Shown here one piece after another: positions 48,075 to 60,772 of a stretch of DNA of 64,000 nt (the stretch's first letter is position 1; each line of letters begins with the position of its first letter). This DNA is from Tilletiopsis washingtonensis (Eukaryota; Basidiomycota; Exobasidiomycetes; Entylomatales). Made by a program: the position numbers and the translations under genes. The notes under the pieces are model-generated. The model ran no database searches. It had not been told where the DNA came from and was given only the letters and a program-made list of their open reading frames with translations. The DNA is taken from assembly GCF_003144115.1 (NCBI RefSeq), contig NW_020312010.1:256428-320427 (forward strand), written 5' to 3'.

Positions 48075-49886
48075 CTTGGCGCAACGTGTGGGGGGTTAAG
48101 AGAGGCTAAGGCTGGCGACGAGACGACGGGGGAATGCGCTCCGAGACGGCGACGGACGGGCGGCACGTGCAGGCGAAGCGTGCGTTGCGATGGGCGCGAG
48201 GGAGAGAGTGTGGCTGCACTTGGTGGTGGATGTGCAGCGAGAAGGAGAGGTGAGAGAGGGTGAAGGGTGAAGCGTGGTGAGAAGCGGGCACGAGCGCGGC
48301 TGGGCCAGCGCAGGCGGCGGCGCGCGGGGAGCGCAGATCGGGGGCGGCGGGCACCGCGCCACTCTCGGCCGCCGCTTGCTCTGCCCTCGTCGCTCGCGCG
48401 CGCGCGGGCGCCGGGCGGCGCTCCCTCGCGGCGCGCCTGCGCTGCTTGCGGAGCGCCACGCGAGGCGCGTCGCGGGCACGGCGCCGCAGGCCTGCTGCCG
48501 CCTCAGACGGCGTGGCGCTGTACCAGACGGTGCACTGCCGCTGTCGGCGTGCCGCCGCCGCTGCTCGACCCCTCTCGCACTTCGCGAGTCGAATGACGAC
48601 CCACAAAAGGCGCATGCTTGATCTGCACTCGTCGGCCACTCGCACAAAGGAGAGGCCGCTGCGGCAGGCGCAGAGAGCGCAAGAGCCTCTTCCGCTGCGG
48701 TGACGCCGTGCAGAGCCGCCAGCGCGGAGGAAGCTTTGTGCTCGCTTGACAGCCGCCGTGCCCGCGCGCTGCCGAAGCACGCCGCGACTCTCTTCCGAAC
48801 GGGCGCCGCCGCGGGCGCAGCAAGGGCTAACATGCGGCGCTGCGCTAAGAGAGAGCGCCCCGCCGGCGCTGGAGCAGCAGCCGGCGGGCGAGCCGCGAGG
48901 CGCAGAGCGAGCGGACGGACAAACGCCAGATGCAGCGGAGCGAGAGGCGCCACGCCGCCGCACATGCATCGCGAGCCCTGCTGCCGTGCACACAAGAGCA
49001 GACGCACCCTCGGCGGCTCCTTGCGCATGCTGCGATGCGTGCTCGCACATCGAGCGGCGAAGATCGTGAGCGTCAGCGAGACGTTCACTTAAGCCTGTGT
49101 ATGAACGTCAGAGACGGCCGAGGTGGTGCGCTGCGCCAACAGGTTTGGGCCAGTGCTCTGGGCTGGAGGAGGGCGAGAGTTGCCGCAGGAGCGACGGCTC
49201 TCTCGCCGCGCTGTTTTCGCCTGAGCAGTGCAGCAGAGCGCAGCCCACACCTCTTGTCCGTCCGTTCAGGGTCGCCTTGCTTTGTCCTGTCTGTCACATG
49301 CGCGCCAGGGCAAAAGGTACATGCAGGACCGAAGGACAGAGGAGCGTGCGCAGCCGCAGCGTCCCGTGCGTGTCGATTGATGTGCGCCCTCATGCGACCG
49401 GGCCATGGACCTCCCGGACCGCTAGCAGCCTTGTCGCGAGTCGGACCCTGTCTTGAGCTCGACGGTAAGACGAGGATCCTCAAGAGATGTCCTTGAGGCC
49501 TCGGCGGTGGTTCTTGGGGCGCACAAGGTGCTGCCTTGTAGCGGAGGTCCTCGTTCGCCCTGCTGGCTGTTCTATCACAAACGCAGACCGTCAAGACCAC
49601 TCACAAGAAGCTCTCTCTCATCTCCCTGTCCGCTCAAGTGGATTCTGAGCGTCAACCACAAGCCGCAGCATCAGCATGGCGACCTCCAGGCCCGATGTTC
49701 GGCGGGCGGCTCAGCGGTGATGGTCGCGAGGCGGAGGCGCGGGCGTGGGAGCACCGCTGCGCCCCGCGGGTTCCGCGGACTCGGCCGAGTCAGGCCCTCG
49801 ACATTCTACGTGCGCTATCAGCTGCTGCCCTCGCCCTTGCCCTCAGACCACCACCTCCACTTCACCCTCAGCGGCGCACTTCCACC
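48075..49886. other. Large divergent spacer G-alpha / GLN4
   Basis: An 1812-bp spacer between divergent starts. GC-rich, with open frames on both strands that lack any family signature. The first 200 bp above the G-alpha ATG are purine-rich on the plus strand (CT-rich promoter on the minus strand). I found no tRNA or other RNA gene. Confidence 0.5.
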
Positions 49887-52808
49887 ATGGCGCCTGCTCC
49901 GACGCTCGATGCCGCCTCGGCTGCGGCGCTCGAGAAGCTCGCGCTGCCGGCGCCCAAGCTCGTCGAGCTCTCGCGCCCCAACAACGCGGCGCAGCTGCGT
50001 GCGCTGTGCGATGCCGTTGAGCACCTGCAGCTGCATGCGCGCAGCGGCGATGCCGACGCAGAGGGCCTCGAGGCAAAGACGATCAACCTCGTCATTGTCG
50101 CTGCGGCGGCAAAGGCGCAGCTCAGCGAGGCCAAGCGGCGCTATCTCATTGCGCGTGTCGCAGACGGCAGCCTGGACGGTGCCGACCGGGTCGATGGTGA
50201 GTGCCAATGCGCAATGATGGCGCAGTGAGAGACGATGCGGGCAGATGCCGTGCATCGACGAAGCCTCTTCCGTCTCCCCATCGTGACTGCTCGCGCTGAC
50301 CTGCTACGACAGCCGCGTCGAAGTACCTTGCCAGCACCCCGAGCGACAATGTGGACAAGGCCGAGTTCGATCGCGAGTGCGGCGTTGGTGCGTAGCCACG
50401 GAACTTCTCATCGAGCCTTCTGCGTCGCTCATGTGTATCACAGGCGCGACGGTGTCGGAGGAGACGATCGCGGCGCACGTCACGCGCGTGCTCGAGCCAC
50501 TGCGCACCGGTCCCAGTGACGGCGACGCAGCTGCGGCAGTGTGGGGACAGCAGTCGGCCCTGATGGCCTCGCTGCGGGCGGAGCCGGAGCTGCGCTGGGC
50601 TCCGGCCGTCGCCGTCAAGACGGCACTGGAGAAGGAGCTGGAGAAGAGCTTTGGCAGCCGCAACGAGGCGATGAGGCGGGCGAGGGAGAAACAGGCTGCT
50701 GTGAGTCGTCAGCTGACCGGCCTGATCCGTTGCGTAGGCCCTCTCCAGGCTGATCGTGCTCGCTTGTGCAGGAGGTCAAGGCGGCCAAGGCAGCGAAGGC
50801 TGCCAAGCCAGCCAAGGAGGCGGCCGCCGCTCCGGCAGAGGCCGACCCTGATGCCATGTTCCGCGAGGGCTTCCTCTCGCGCCTGCATGCGCCTGGCGGC
50901 AACCCGCAGCAGAAGGATGCACTGCGGGAGCAGCACCTCAAGGCCACGGGCGGCCGCGTCTTCACGCGCTTCCCGCCGGAGCCGAACGGCTACCTGCACG
51001 TCGGCCACATCAAGGCCATCGCGGTCGACTTTGGCTACGCGCGCTACCACGGCGGCCAGTGCTACCTGCGCTTCGACGACACCAACCCCGAAGCCGAGTC
51101 AGAAGAGTACTTTGAGGCGATCCTCGAGATGGTGCGCTGGCTCGGCTTCGAGCCGTTCAAGATCACCTACTCGTCAGACTACTTTGACCAGCTCTATGCG
51201 CTTGCCGTCGAGCTGATCCGGCGAGGGAAGGCCTACGTCGACCACTCGACGCCCGAGGAGATCAAGCAGGGCCGCGGCGGCGAGGAGCGCGGCCCGCGTG
51301 TGGCGAGCAAGTGGCGCGACCGTCCCGTCGAAGAGTCGCTGGCAGACTTCGAGGCGATGCGCGACGGCAAGTTCCCGCCGGGCAAGGTGACGCTGCGCAT
51401 GAAGCAGGACCTGCTCGGCAGCGGCAACCCGCAGATGTGGGACCTCATCGCCTACCGCGTGCTCGATGCGCCGCACCACCGCACGGGCACGCGCTGGAAG
51501 ATCTACCCGACGTACGACTTCACGCACTGCCTGGTCGATAGCTTCGAGAACATCTCGCACTCGCTCTGCACCACGGAGTTCATCCTCTCGCGCGAGTCGT
51601 ACGAGTGGCTGTGCGACGCGCTCGACGTGTACAAGCCGCGCCAGTACGAGTTTGGCCGCCTCGCGCTCGAGGGCACCGTCACGTCGAAGCGCAAGATCCT
51701 CAAGCTCGTGACGGAGAGGCACGTCAACGGCTGGGACGACCCGCGCCTCTTCACGATGATGGCTCTGCGGCGGCGAGGCATCCCGCCGGGCGCGCTGCTC
51801 TCTTTTGTCAACCAGCTCGGCGTCACGACGAGCCCGGCCACGACGTCGATCCAGCGCTTCGAGCAGGCGGTGCGCCAGTACCTCGAGATGCAGACGCCGC
51901 GGCTGATGATGGTCGTGCGGCCGCTGCGCATCGTGCTCGAGAACGTGCCCGAGGACTTTGTCCTGCAGCTCGAGCGGCCACTGCACCCGAAGAACCCGGC
52001 CATGGGCACTGCGCGGGTGCCCTTTGCGCGCGTCAACTACATCGATGCGTCGGACTTCCGCCCCGTCGACTCGCCCGACTACTTCCGCCTTGCGCCGGGC
52101 AAGACGGTCGGCCTGCTCAACGCGCCCTTCCCGGTCACCTGCACGTCGTGGGTCGATGCGGCCGGCGCGACGAGCGGCGAGCCCGTCGAGGTGCGCGTGC
52201 GCTACGAGGACCCAGCACACGGCGGCAACGCCCAGGCGCGCTCCAAGACGTACGTGCAGTGGGTCGGCGAGCACGCGCCGTCGGGCTCGCCCGTCGTCAT
52301 CGACGAGGTGCGCACCTACGAGCGTCTCTTCACGGTCGACAACCCGGCCGGCGAGGCCAACTTCCTCGACACGATCAACCCCAACTCGCTGCAGGTCATG
52401 CAGGGCGCCATGATCGAGACGGGCTTCTGGCACGTCGCTGCGCTGGCCCTGCGCGAGGCACGCAAGGTGGCCGAGAGCCGCACCAAGGCTGCGCAGGAGG
52501 AGGCGCACCGCGCCACGGCTGCTGAGGAGTCGGCCATCGCTGCCGGCAGCGTCGGAGCCACGCACACGGGCGACGGCGCTCCGACGCGCAAGGCGGACCA
52601 GCTCGTCGGCAACGAGGTGGTGCGCTTCCAGGGCATGCGCATCGCCTACTTTGCGCTCGACAAGGAGAGCAGCCTCGAGTGCCTGCGCGAGGGCGCCGCG
52701 GCCGACGCTGCGCCGCGCAAGGGCACGAGCGACCGCCTCGTGCTCAACCGCATCGTCACGCTCAAGGAGGATTCGGGCAAGAGCGGCGCTGAGGCGCCCA
52801 AGAAGTAG
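49887..52808 (+). CDS. GLN4: Cytosolic glutaminyl-tRNA synthetase
   Basis: Class I aminoacyl-tRNA synthetase charging tRNA-Gln. Exons 49887..50196, 50313..50387, 50444..50700 and 50772..52808 give 892 aa. The eukaryote-specific N-terminal RNA-binding domain covers about 1-215, followed by a Lys/Ala linker (KAAKAAKAAKPAKEA). The HIGH-type motif is PPEPNGYLHVGH near 281, then RFDDTNPEAE. The KMSKS-type motif is VTSKRK near 518, after PTYDFTHCLVDS. The anticodon-binding beta-barrels follow and include PLHPKNP and CTSWVDA. The C-terminal insert rich in Ala/Glu (about 780-815) before NEVVRFQGMRIAYF is longer than usual. The start has strong context (ccaccATGG). Confidence 0.96.
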
Positions 52809-53056
52809 ACGTCACGCGGCGCGCAAATAGAGGGCAGTGCCTGATCTGAGTGAGAGCGGCCGCACGGCACAGACGTGACCGGGAGACGCTTCGGATTGCA
52901 GTGGGCATGCGATGGGGTAAATCGAGGGCGCTGAAGAGACAAGCATCGGGCATGCAGCGAATACAAGTGAGGCAGAGAGGAGACAGCAGGGAATCCGGCA
53001 CGAGGAAGACACGGTCTGCGCGAAGAGGAAAGAAAAGAAGAGGCAGCGGTCGGCTT

Positions 53057-55077
53057 TTACTTCGACGGGCTGCTCGTCGGCGTGATGACGGCCTTGATCT
53101 TGCCAAAGATGCTCTGCTTGCGCTTGCGGTCGGGCGTCGTCGGGTCGGCAGCGGCGGGCGAGGCGGCGGCGAGGGCGGGTGCCGGCGCGGCGGTCTTGGC
53201 CGCGGAGGCCTGCGTGCCGGGCACGGGGTGCTCCTGCGCTAGCTTGTCAAAGTCGGCGTTGCTCTTGCGGCGCGACATGCTGCCGAAGCGCGAGCCGCGC
53301 TTCTCCTTCACCGTGCTCTTCTGCGGCGTCACGGGCGCAGCGGGCGTCGGCTTCTCGGCGGGCGTGGGGGCGGCGGCGGCGGGCGTGGCAGACTTGCGCG
53401 CGCTCGCCTTGGGCGGTAGAGGCGCGGCGACGGCGGCGGGCTTGGCTGCGCCACCGCGAGGAGCGGCAGGCAGGTCCTTCTTGTTGGCGTTGCCCGACGA
53501 CGAGCGCCGGATGTTGGCAGAGGCGCTGAGCGCCGGCGCGGCAGGAGCTGCGCCGACGACGACCGGCTTGGCGTTCACAGTGTTGGTTGTGCCGTTCGTG
53601 CCGTTGGCGCCAGACGGGCCACGGCGGCTGGCAGTCGAGGCGTTCGAGGGCGTGCGGCCGAGCTGCACCGAGTTGCGCTTGCTGCGAATGGAGCTGGGCC
53701 GGCTCGACTTGCTCGCCTCCTTCTGCCCAGCCACGACGCCAGTGGCAGTCGCCACAGCGCCGGCGCCCAGGGCCGCACCAGCGGCGGTCGGCGCAGTGGA
53801 CGGACCGTTCTTCTGGGGCGCAGCAGGTGCCGCAGCCGGAGCGGCTTTCGGGGCCGGAGCTGCAGCCGGCGCAGCAGCCTTCGAGGCGGGAGCCGCATCG
53901 CTGGACTTCGCAACGCCAGTGGCCGTGGCGACGGCACCGGCGCCGAGAGCAGCGCCAGCAGCTGTGGCAGCAGCAGCAGCGCCGTGCTTCTTCTCATCGC
54001 CGGCCGGCGCAGCAGCCGTGGCCGCGGGCGCCGCCGGAGAGGCAGCCGAGGGCGCGCTGGTGCCGTTGACGGTCTCGAGCTGCTCAGTGCCGCGCACATC
54101 GCGCGTCGTCGAGCCCGGTGCCACGGCACCCGTGATGCTCGCCTGCGCCGCAGCAATGGCGACAGCGCCGGCGTCAGCGGGCGTGCGATCCTGCTGCTCG
54201 GCAACCTTCGTCAGGTCCTGGTACGCCGGCACAGCGGAGGCGCCCACAGTGGGCAGCGGCGCGCCGGCAGCTGCGTCCGTGAGGCCGGAAGACGCGCTGG
54301 CGCCCTGCGCAGCGGCGGATGCGGGCTGCTGGGCGGCGTGCACGGCGTCCATGCCGACAATCTGAGCGCCGAGCGTGTCCGCAACGGTGTTCGTCACGGC
54401 AGCAGGCACGAGCTCTGAAGAGCAGCATGATCAGCGCCTGCGCAGATCACCGCCATTGGCTGCCGAACGACTCACGGTCAACAGTGACGGCGCTGCCCTG
54501 CATCTCAGCCTCTGTGCCCGTCGCCACGTCGCCGTTCACGCTGGCCATGAAGGCAGCAGCCGTGCCGGCAGCGCCGGCAGTAGCACCCGCAGCGACGGCC
54601 GTGAGGCTGCCGAGCGCGTCGGTCGCGCCCTGCGTCAGCTCGGCGGCGGTCGGCGGCGCCTCGCTGAGGCCGGGCGTCGTAGCGAGGTAGGCGCCGGGCA
54701 GCTGCAGGCCGGGCGTCTCCTGCGGCAGTGCGCTGGCCTCGGGCACCTGCAGCACGTGGTTGGCGTTGCCGTGGCCGTCGTCCTGCGTGGGGATGCCGGG
54801 CGACGTGCGCCACGTGCCGTCGACGATGAACTTGTACTGCACGGTCGAGGAGGCGGGCAGCGAGACCTGCAAGAACGAGTCAGCCGGACCAGCTCGCGCG
54901 CGCAACCGATGCAGCTTGGCACCCCGTCCTCCGCCCAGCACTCACGTCGCCCTTGAAGGCGCCCTCGGGCGTGCGGTGGAGCGGCGTGCGGCCCTGGAAG
55001 GCGTCCCAGCTGCCGGCGACCTCGACGCTGGACGCGCCGCTGGGCGTCCAGGAGAAGGGGACTGCGACGGTGGACAT
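53057..55077 (-). CDS. CBM48/AMPK-type glycogen-binding-domain protein (Mdg1/Crp1-like)
   Basis: Protein with an N-terminal AMPK1-type carbohydrate-binding module followed by a very long Ala/Pro/Ser-rich tail, the architecture of yeast Mdg1 and Crp1. Exons on the minus strand 54946..55077, 54476..54866 and 53057..54414 give 626 aa. The module is residues 1-90: PFSWTPSGASSVEVAGSWDAF, then YKFIVDGTWRTS and NHVLQV. The remainder is low complexity, with an 18-residue repeat occurring twice, about 55 residues apart (AAGAALGAGAVATATGV at nt 53730-53790 and 53910-53970), and basic patches near the C-terminus (KEKRGSRFGSMSRRKS, RKRKQSIFGKIK). The tail composition suggests disorder. Its molecular role is not established by sequence. 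Confidence 0.85.
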
Positions 55078-56074
55078 GTGTGCGGGGTTGAGGATGGGCG
55101 GTGATGTGGACGAGAAGGTGGAGCCGCGACGGGGCTGCTGTGGCCTCTGCCTCTGCCGCTCTTGCTGCGATCGCGCATCATCATTCCGCACGGCGCGGCG
55201 CGAACTCCTCTGCTGCGCTCGGCATGCGCGGCCGGCGCCGAGGCTGGCGGCGTGCCTGCCGCGTCGGCTCCGGAGCGGCGGCCTCGCGCCCCAAGCGAAT
55301 CTTCCTGCTCCCGCACGGCCGCCGCTGCAGCAGCGCTCATGCATGCCTCCCGCACCCTTGGGCTTGAGCATGCCCACGCACAGACAAGCGGAGTGCAGAA
55401 TAAGCAGCGAGCGTGCTCGACACAATCAGCCCTCATGCTGCGGACCCTGGAGCCGACACGACAGCGAGATCTAGCGTCTCTCGTAGAAGGTCTGGGACGC
55501 GAAAGCAGGACGACCTCCAAGGTCAGAGCGCACCTCACGCCGTCGACCTCCCCCAGAGCGTGCGCCTGGTGGCAGAGGGGGGGTCTGCCGGCTGTGTCGC
55601 CTGTCAGCGCCAACATCTCGTCTGCTGTGCCCTTTGGCCCCTCATACGATGACCATGGCGTACAACTGGCTGCGACGAACTTCTGGGGCTCGCCTCGCGG
55701 TAGCAGTTCGCTCGGTTGCGAGGTCGCCAGGGGGTGATCCGCAGACCGCAGGGCTTCCCGAACGGCAGCAAGGCAGCCATCGTACAGCACCCCGCACACT
55801 ACAGCGTCGAGCGGCTGTGAGGCACCTTGTGGGAGGCTGCGGCCTTCACTCGGACTCTGACTGATCTCCCCGCTGTGCGAGGGCCGTAGAAAGAAGCTCA
55901 CAGCCATGGCATGGGCCATCGCGAGCTCGCTCAAGGTGCCTGGGCTGGTTCGCACGCGACGCGTGACGGCGCAGGCGCACGCGCCATGCGCGTTCAAGTG
56001 CTGCGCGCGCAGCGGCCGGTGCAGCTGCGCCTTGCCAGACGACGACGAGCACCCTCAGCACCACAAGCAGGGCC
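55078..56074. other. Divergent spacer CBM48 gene / TERT
   Basis: A 997-bp bidirectional upstream region. A minus-strand frame is open from 55997 down into the CBM48 gene, but no part of it resembles a known domain. No RNA gene is recognised. Confidence 0.5.
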
Positions 56075-59000
56075 ATGCCGAAGCGCAGCCGCAGCGGGCG
56101 GCTCCTCGCGCCGCCAGAGCCGCAAGCAGCCGCAGTGGCCACTGTCGAGCGACCAGGCGCGGGGCCTGCGCCGCCAGCCCTCGCTCGCAGCCACCAGCCG
56201 GCCACGCTCGCCTCCACAGCGGCGACGCGCGTGCTGGAGCGCTTCTACGTGCGCCTCGTCACGTTCGAGAGCTACCTCTGCGGCATCCTCCCAATACACG
56301 CGGCGCTGCACGTGGCGTGGTGCTTTGCGCCACAGCGTGGCGAGAGCTCGGCGCAGGCGCAGACGAGAGAGCGCCTGCGCGCCTCCATCGTCGGCTTGAC
56401 GGCCGAGGAGGTGGCCGAGCTCGAGGCGGGACCGCTGCCGCAGTTTTGCGACTGGACGCCGCCCGATCCGCGAGAGCTGGAAGGCGTGCGCATGCTCGAG
56501 GTGAGCGAGGCGCGGAACAGTCCGCCGTGCGGCGCCTGCTGACCCTCGACGCCTTCAGGTGGTGGCACAAGCGCAAAGACGGCTGCTGCTCAAGAGCTCC
56601 TTGCGCGGCACTGCAGTCGGCTCGTATCGAGCTATCGGGAACATCATCACTTCGGGATATCGCAGTGTAAGTGGATATGTGCCTCGCACCTTCAGAGCCG
56701 CGACTGACTCGATGGTTCTCAGGCCAGCGAGCGTTCGCCTCTGGCTCCCACGACCGGCGGCATCACGAACTTCCAGCCGAATTCCAACGTCACAGCTATC
56801 TGCACGGGCGTTGAGTGGCTGTCGCTGCTGCACGGGTGAGCAGATCTGAGCCTTGAAGGAGCGCAGCGACGCTGACAGCGTCCACAGACTCGGCGCAGGC
56901 GTCTTCATCCACGTGCTCGCCAATGCGTCGCTCTTCATCCCGGTTGCCGGGTCGCTCGACTGCTACATGCAGCAGCTCGGCGTGCCGATCAGCGAAGGGC
57001 GGGAACACGGCCTTGCGCCGCGACCGAAGAACAGACAGGTCACGCGCGAGCCTGTGCGCGCACCTGAGGTGCAGACGAAGCGGAAGAGGCGGTTGCGGCG
57101 TCGCAAGTCGGCCAAGACGTCGACTGCAGATGTCGAGCCACCTTCGAGCATCGCCTCGCTACCGAACGCGCTGCCAAGCGTGGACCTGGCCAAGGGGCCA
57201 CTGCCGCGGCTCCAGCTCCCGCATAGAGCGTTCAGCCGGGTCCAGAGCGCGCCGAGCTTCGGCGAGCTACCTCGTCCGGCTCTGAAGGCCGCCTCTGGGC
57301 TGGCGAACGGAGCCTTGCGGGAGTCAGAGTCCGCAAAGGATGCTGCTTCGCGCGCTGTGTGAGTCATCTGCGAGGAGCAGGCATCTGCTCGCTGCTGACG
57401 CTTGTGATTGGCAGCCGCAAGCCCACGGAGATCACGCTCGTGCGCGCCCGCATCTTCTATGCGCGTCCGGTGCGCAGCAAGCGCAGGTCGATTGTGCTGG
57501 GCTTTCCTGCTGCTCGTCAGTCGCTTGTTGCTTAGATGTGTGACTACATGCTGACCTACGCGCCTCAGACGTCTTTGAACGCACTGCGAAGCCCGACGCT
57601 CTGAAACGTACATTGCGACGTACCGTCGCTGCCGCACAAGGAACCGGCAAGTCTAAACGCTGGGCGAAGCTCACGGAGGAGGACAGGAAGCTGCGCGTCG
57701 GCCATGTGCTCAAGTACATCTGGCCACGCCAGCACGGCCTGCACAACGTCTTTACCAGCAATCCCGACTGGCGTGTGACGACGCAGCCGTTCGAGGACTA
57801 TACCAATAGAGAGGACGGCATCTTCGTGAGTCGACGGCATCGCACACGCCTGAGGTACAGATCTGACGTCTCTGCTCAGGCACTCAAGCACTGCAACGCG
57901 CCTAAGCGTCTTCGCAACGCACGGCATCTCGTCTCCGTGATGCTGAGAAAGTACGACAAGCTCGACGTAGTCAGGCTGCTTGGCATCATCTGCCCCAGCC
58001 GCCTGCCGCGTCGGCGCCTCACGACGAGCGAGCGGGCGCAGATCGCAGAGGACATGGCTGAGACGACACATGCGGCATCTCAAGCATGCCTCGACGCCCC
58101 GGCTGCACCGATACAGTCGCAGTCGGTCATCCTCACGCAGGCGCCGCAGCAGCTGGCAAGCCCGGCCGGGACGCTCGCCCGCGGTGCTGCGCGCGCCATC
58201 GAGGCACGAATGGAGAAGGGCAGGCGAGAGAAGCCGCGCTTCACGCTGTACGCCGTACCAGCTGGCCAGGTCAGTCAGTCGTGGCCATGCTGCCTTTGGT
58301 AGAGACTGACAGCCGCTGTACAGGTGTCGCGCTTTGTACAAATGGTGCTCAAGAGCATTCTGCCTCGCGATCTAATCGGAAGCGACCACAACTGGCGCGT
58401 GCTTCTGCGCAGTGAGTCACTGCGTGAACGTCGGAATCCTCTCCAACGGGCTGACACACACCACAGACGCAGACACCTTCGTTCGCGCTCGGCGCTACGA
58501 GACACTCAACCTGCATCAGCTGCTGGACGGCATGCGCCCCAATGACTGCACCTGGGCACGAGCTCCTGGCGCACTGGCAGCGGCGCAGCGGCCTACGGCG
58601 CAAGAGTCTCTCAAGCGCCGGGTGCTGCTCGCTGAGCTGCTCTACTTCATCTTTGACGGTCTCCTCATCCCGCTAGTGCGCACGACGTTCTACGCTACCG
58701 ATGCGGTCGCCTTCCGCAACCGCGTGCTGTACTTCCGGCATGACGACTGGGCTGCCGTCAGTGCGCCGCTGCTCGACAAGCTCAAGCGCACGACCTTCGA
58801 GCGCATCTCTCGTAGCGAAGCGATGGACATCGTGTCTGAGCGGCAGCTCGGCTACTCGCACATCCGTCTCATGCCCAAGGAGACGGGCGTGCGGCCAATC
58901 GTGAACCTACGCCGCCGCTTCGTCAAGGCGCTCAGCGCCAGCAAGCCAGCACAGCCCACGACCGCGCTCCTCGCTGCGGTGGAAGGTGGCAAAGGCACAG

Positions 59001-60772
59001 AGGCGGCCCCGGTGCCCGCACAGCCGGCACTAGCTCCGCCACCGCCGGCGCGCCTGGCACAGTCGATCAACTCTGTCCTACAGAATACGTTCCAGGTGCT
59101 CACTAGCGAGAAGCGAGCGCAGCCCGAGCTGCTCGGCGGCTCGGTGTTCGGGCCCAACGACATCTACACGAGGCTCAAGGACCTCAAGCACACATTTGCC
59201 GCGCTGGGCGCCGACGGCAGGCTGCCGAAGCTGTACATGGTCAAGGTTGACGTCGTGGCTGCCTTCGACACGATCGACCAGGGCAAGCTACTCGAGATCA
59301 TCCGCCGCATCCTCAGTCAGGAGGTGAGTGAAGCAAGCTGGCTGCTCTGAAGCAGCGCACTGACACGGCACTGCAGGACGCATATGTCGTTCAGCGCTAC
59401 ACGCAGGTCTCGTCTGCCTCGGGCAAGGTCAAGAAGTCGTACATGCGCCGCGCCTGCGCCGAGGCAGACCAGAAGAGCTTCCCCGATCTTGTCGCCGAGC
59501 TCGCCGGGGCGCTGCGACACGTCGTGTTTGCCGACTCGGTCGTCTACGCGTACGAGAAGCGCGAGCGCCTGCTGGCGCTGCTCGAGCAGCACGTCAACGA
59601 GAATCTCGTCAAGATCGGACCGCACTTCTACCGCCAGCGCGTGGGCATTCCACAGGGCTCGAGTCTCTCGACAATTCTGTGCTGCTTCTATCTGGCAGAG
59701 CTCGAACGCACGAAGCTCGCGTTTGTGCGAGATCGCGGCTGCGCCCTGCTGCGCTACGTCGACGACACGCTTTTCGTCACGACATCAAAGTCGCGAGCAC
59801 GCCGCTTCTTCGACGTTATGAATGAGGGACATCCTGAGTTCGGCTGCTTCATCGCGCCCGAGAAGAGCCTGGTGAACTTCGACCTGCCGAACAGCCGCTC
59901 GCCCGGCGAGTTCGTGGCGCGCATCCATGGCCGCGAGTTCCCGTGGTGCGCCTTTGTGCTCGATCCGAAGACTCTCTCTGTGCGGGCAGAGTTCGAGCGC
60001 TACTCGGGCCTGTGTCAGTAGAGGCAGACCGTCGCCGCTGCGGCTACGCTGACCTCCTCTCTGCGCAGACATTGGCGACACGCTGACGGTCGAAGCCGGC
60101 AAGACGCCTGGCGTGACGCTGCTCAACAAAATGGCCATGTGAATCAGAGTCGCGCGCAGTAGCGTCGAGGGCTCGAGCTGACCAGCGCTGGCCACCGCAG
60201 GAGCATCAAGAGCCGCGCGCACATCATCTTCATGGACACTGCGCTGAACGGCGAGGCCGTGGTGCACCACAACGTGTACCAGGCCTTCCTGCTCACCGCC
60301 GTCAAGCTGCTGGCCTACCTCAAGGCGCTACGCCAGCCGCCGAGCGAGCGCGCTCGGACGTGTCTGTGTGCGTACAGCTGAGAATTGATGCTCGCCCAGC
60401 TCGTCTGACAGCGGCGGCGCAGTCATTATCCAGCAGATCGTCACATTCTCTCACAGCATCATCCGCGCTCGGGCGGACGCTGCGCGCTCACTGCACGCCG
60501 GAGCATCCTGCGGTCTGCGTCTTCACCATGTCCGCTGGTGAGTGCCAGCAGCGAGCAGCACGCATGGCCGTGGCTCATAGTCTCGCAGGCTCGGTCTGCA
60601 CGCTTTCCGGGCGGTGCTGCGCACACGCGAGGCGCAGTACAAGAGCTCCCTGGTCTGGCTGGACAGCGAGATCAGCGCCAAGCGCTTCTCGTCTGCGCGC
60701 ATGTGGCTGCAGACACGCGCAGCGCGCTCCTTTGCAGCCTCGGCGCAGACCCTCTCGACGCTCGTGTACTGA
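56075..60772 (+). CDS. TERT: Telomerase reverse transcriptase, catalytic subunit
   Basis: Catalytic subunit of telomerase (Est2/Trt1 homologue), a host gene. Fourteen exons give 1327 aa: 56075..56500, 56559..56666, 56723..56835, 56888..57358, 57415..57515, 57569..57825, 57880..58269, 58324..58411, 58467..59323, 59377..60013, 60069..60138, 60201..60367, 60423..60537, 60589..60772. The N-terminal GQ-type motif (QPNSNVTA to FIPVAGSLDCYMQQLGVP) spans exons 3-4. A basic KRKRRLRRRKSAK patch near 280 may be an NLS. RNA-binding motifs include IVLGFPAAHVF, HVLKYIWPRQHGLHNVF and motif T (TFYATD). RT motifs: 1 (YFRHDDW), 2 (RLMPKETGVRPIVN), A with D913, B' (GIPQGSSLST, about 1027), C with D1066/D1067 (YVDDT), D, and E (FPWCAF). 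The C-terminal extension ends LSTLVY. A Pro/Ala-rich loop (about 810-850) lies between motifs 2 and A. Confidence 0.95.

Noticed and set aside
54942-55997. 352-codon minus-strand open frame upstream of the CBM48 gene
   Set aside because: It runs into an alternate frame of the real CBM48 exon and shows no domain; treated as a compositional artefact.
58600-60370. Reverse-transcriptase motifs that might suggest a retroelement
   Set aside because: Motif T, the GQ-type N-terminal motif, the TERT C-terminal extension and a 14-exon structure identify the host telomerase gene, not a mobile element.
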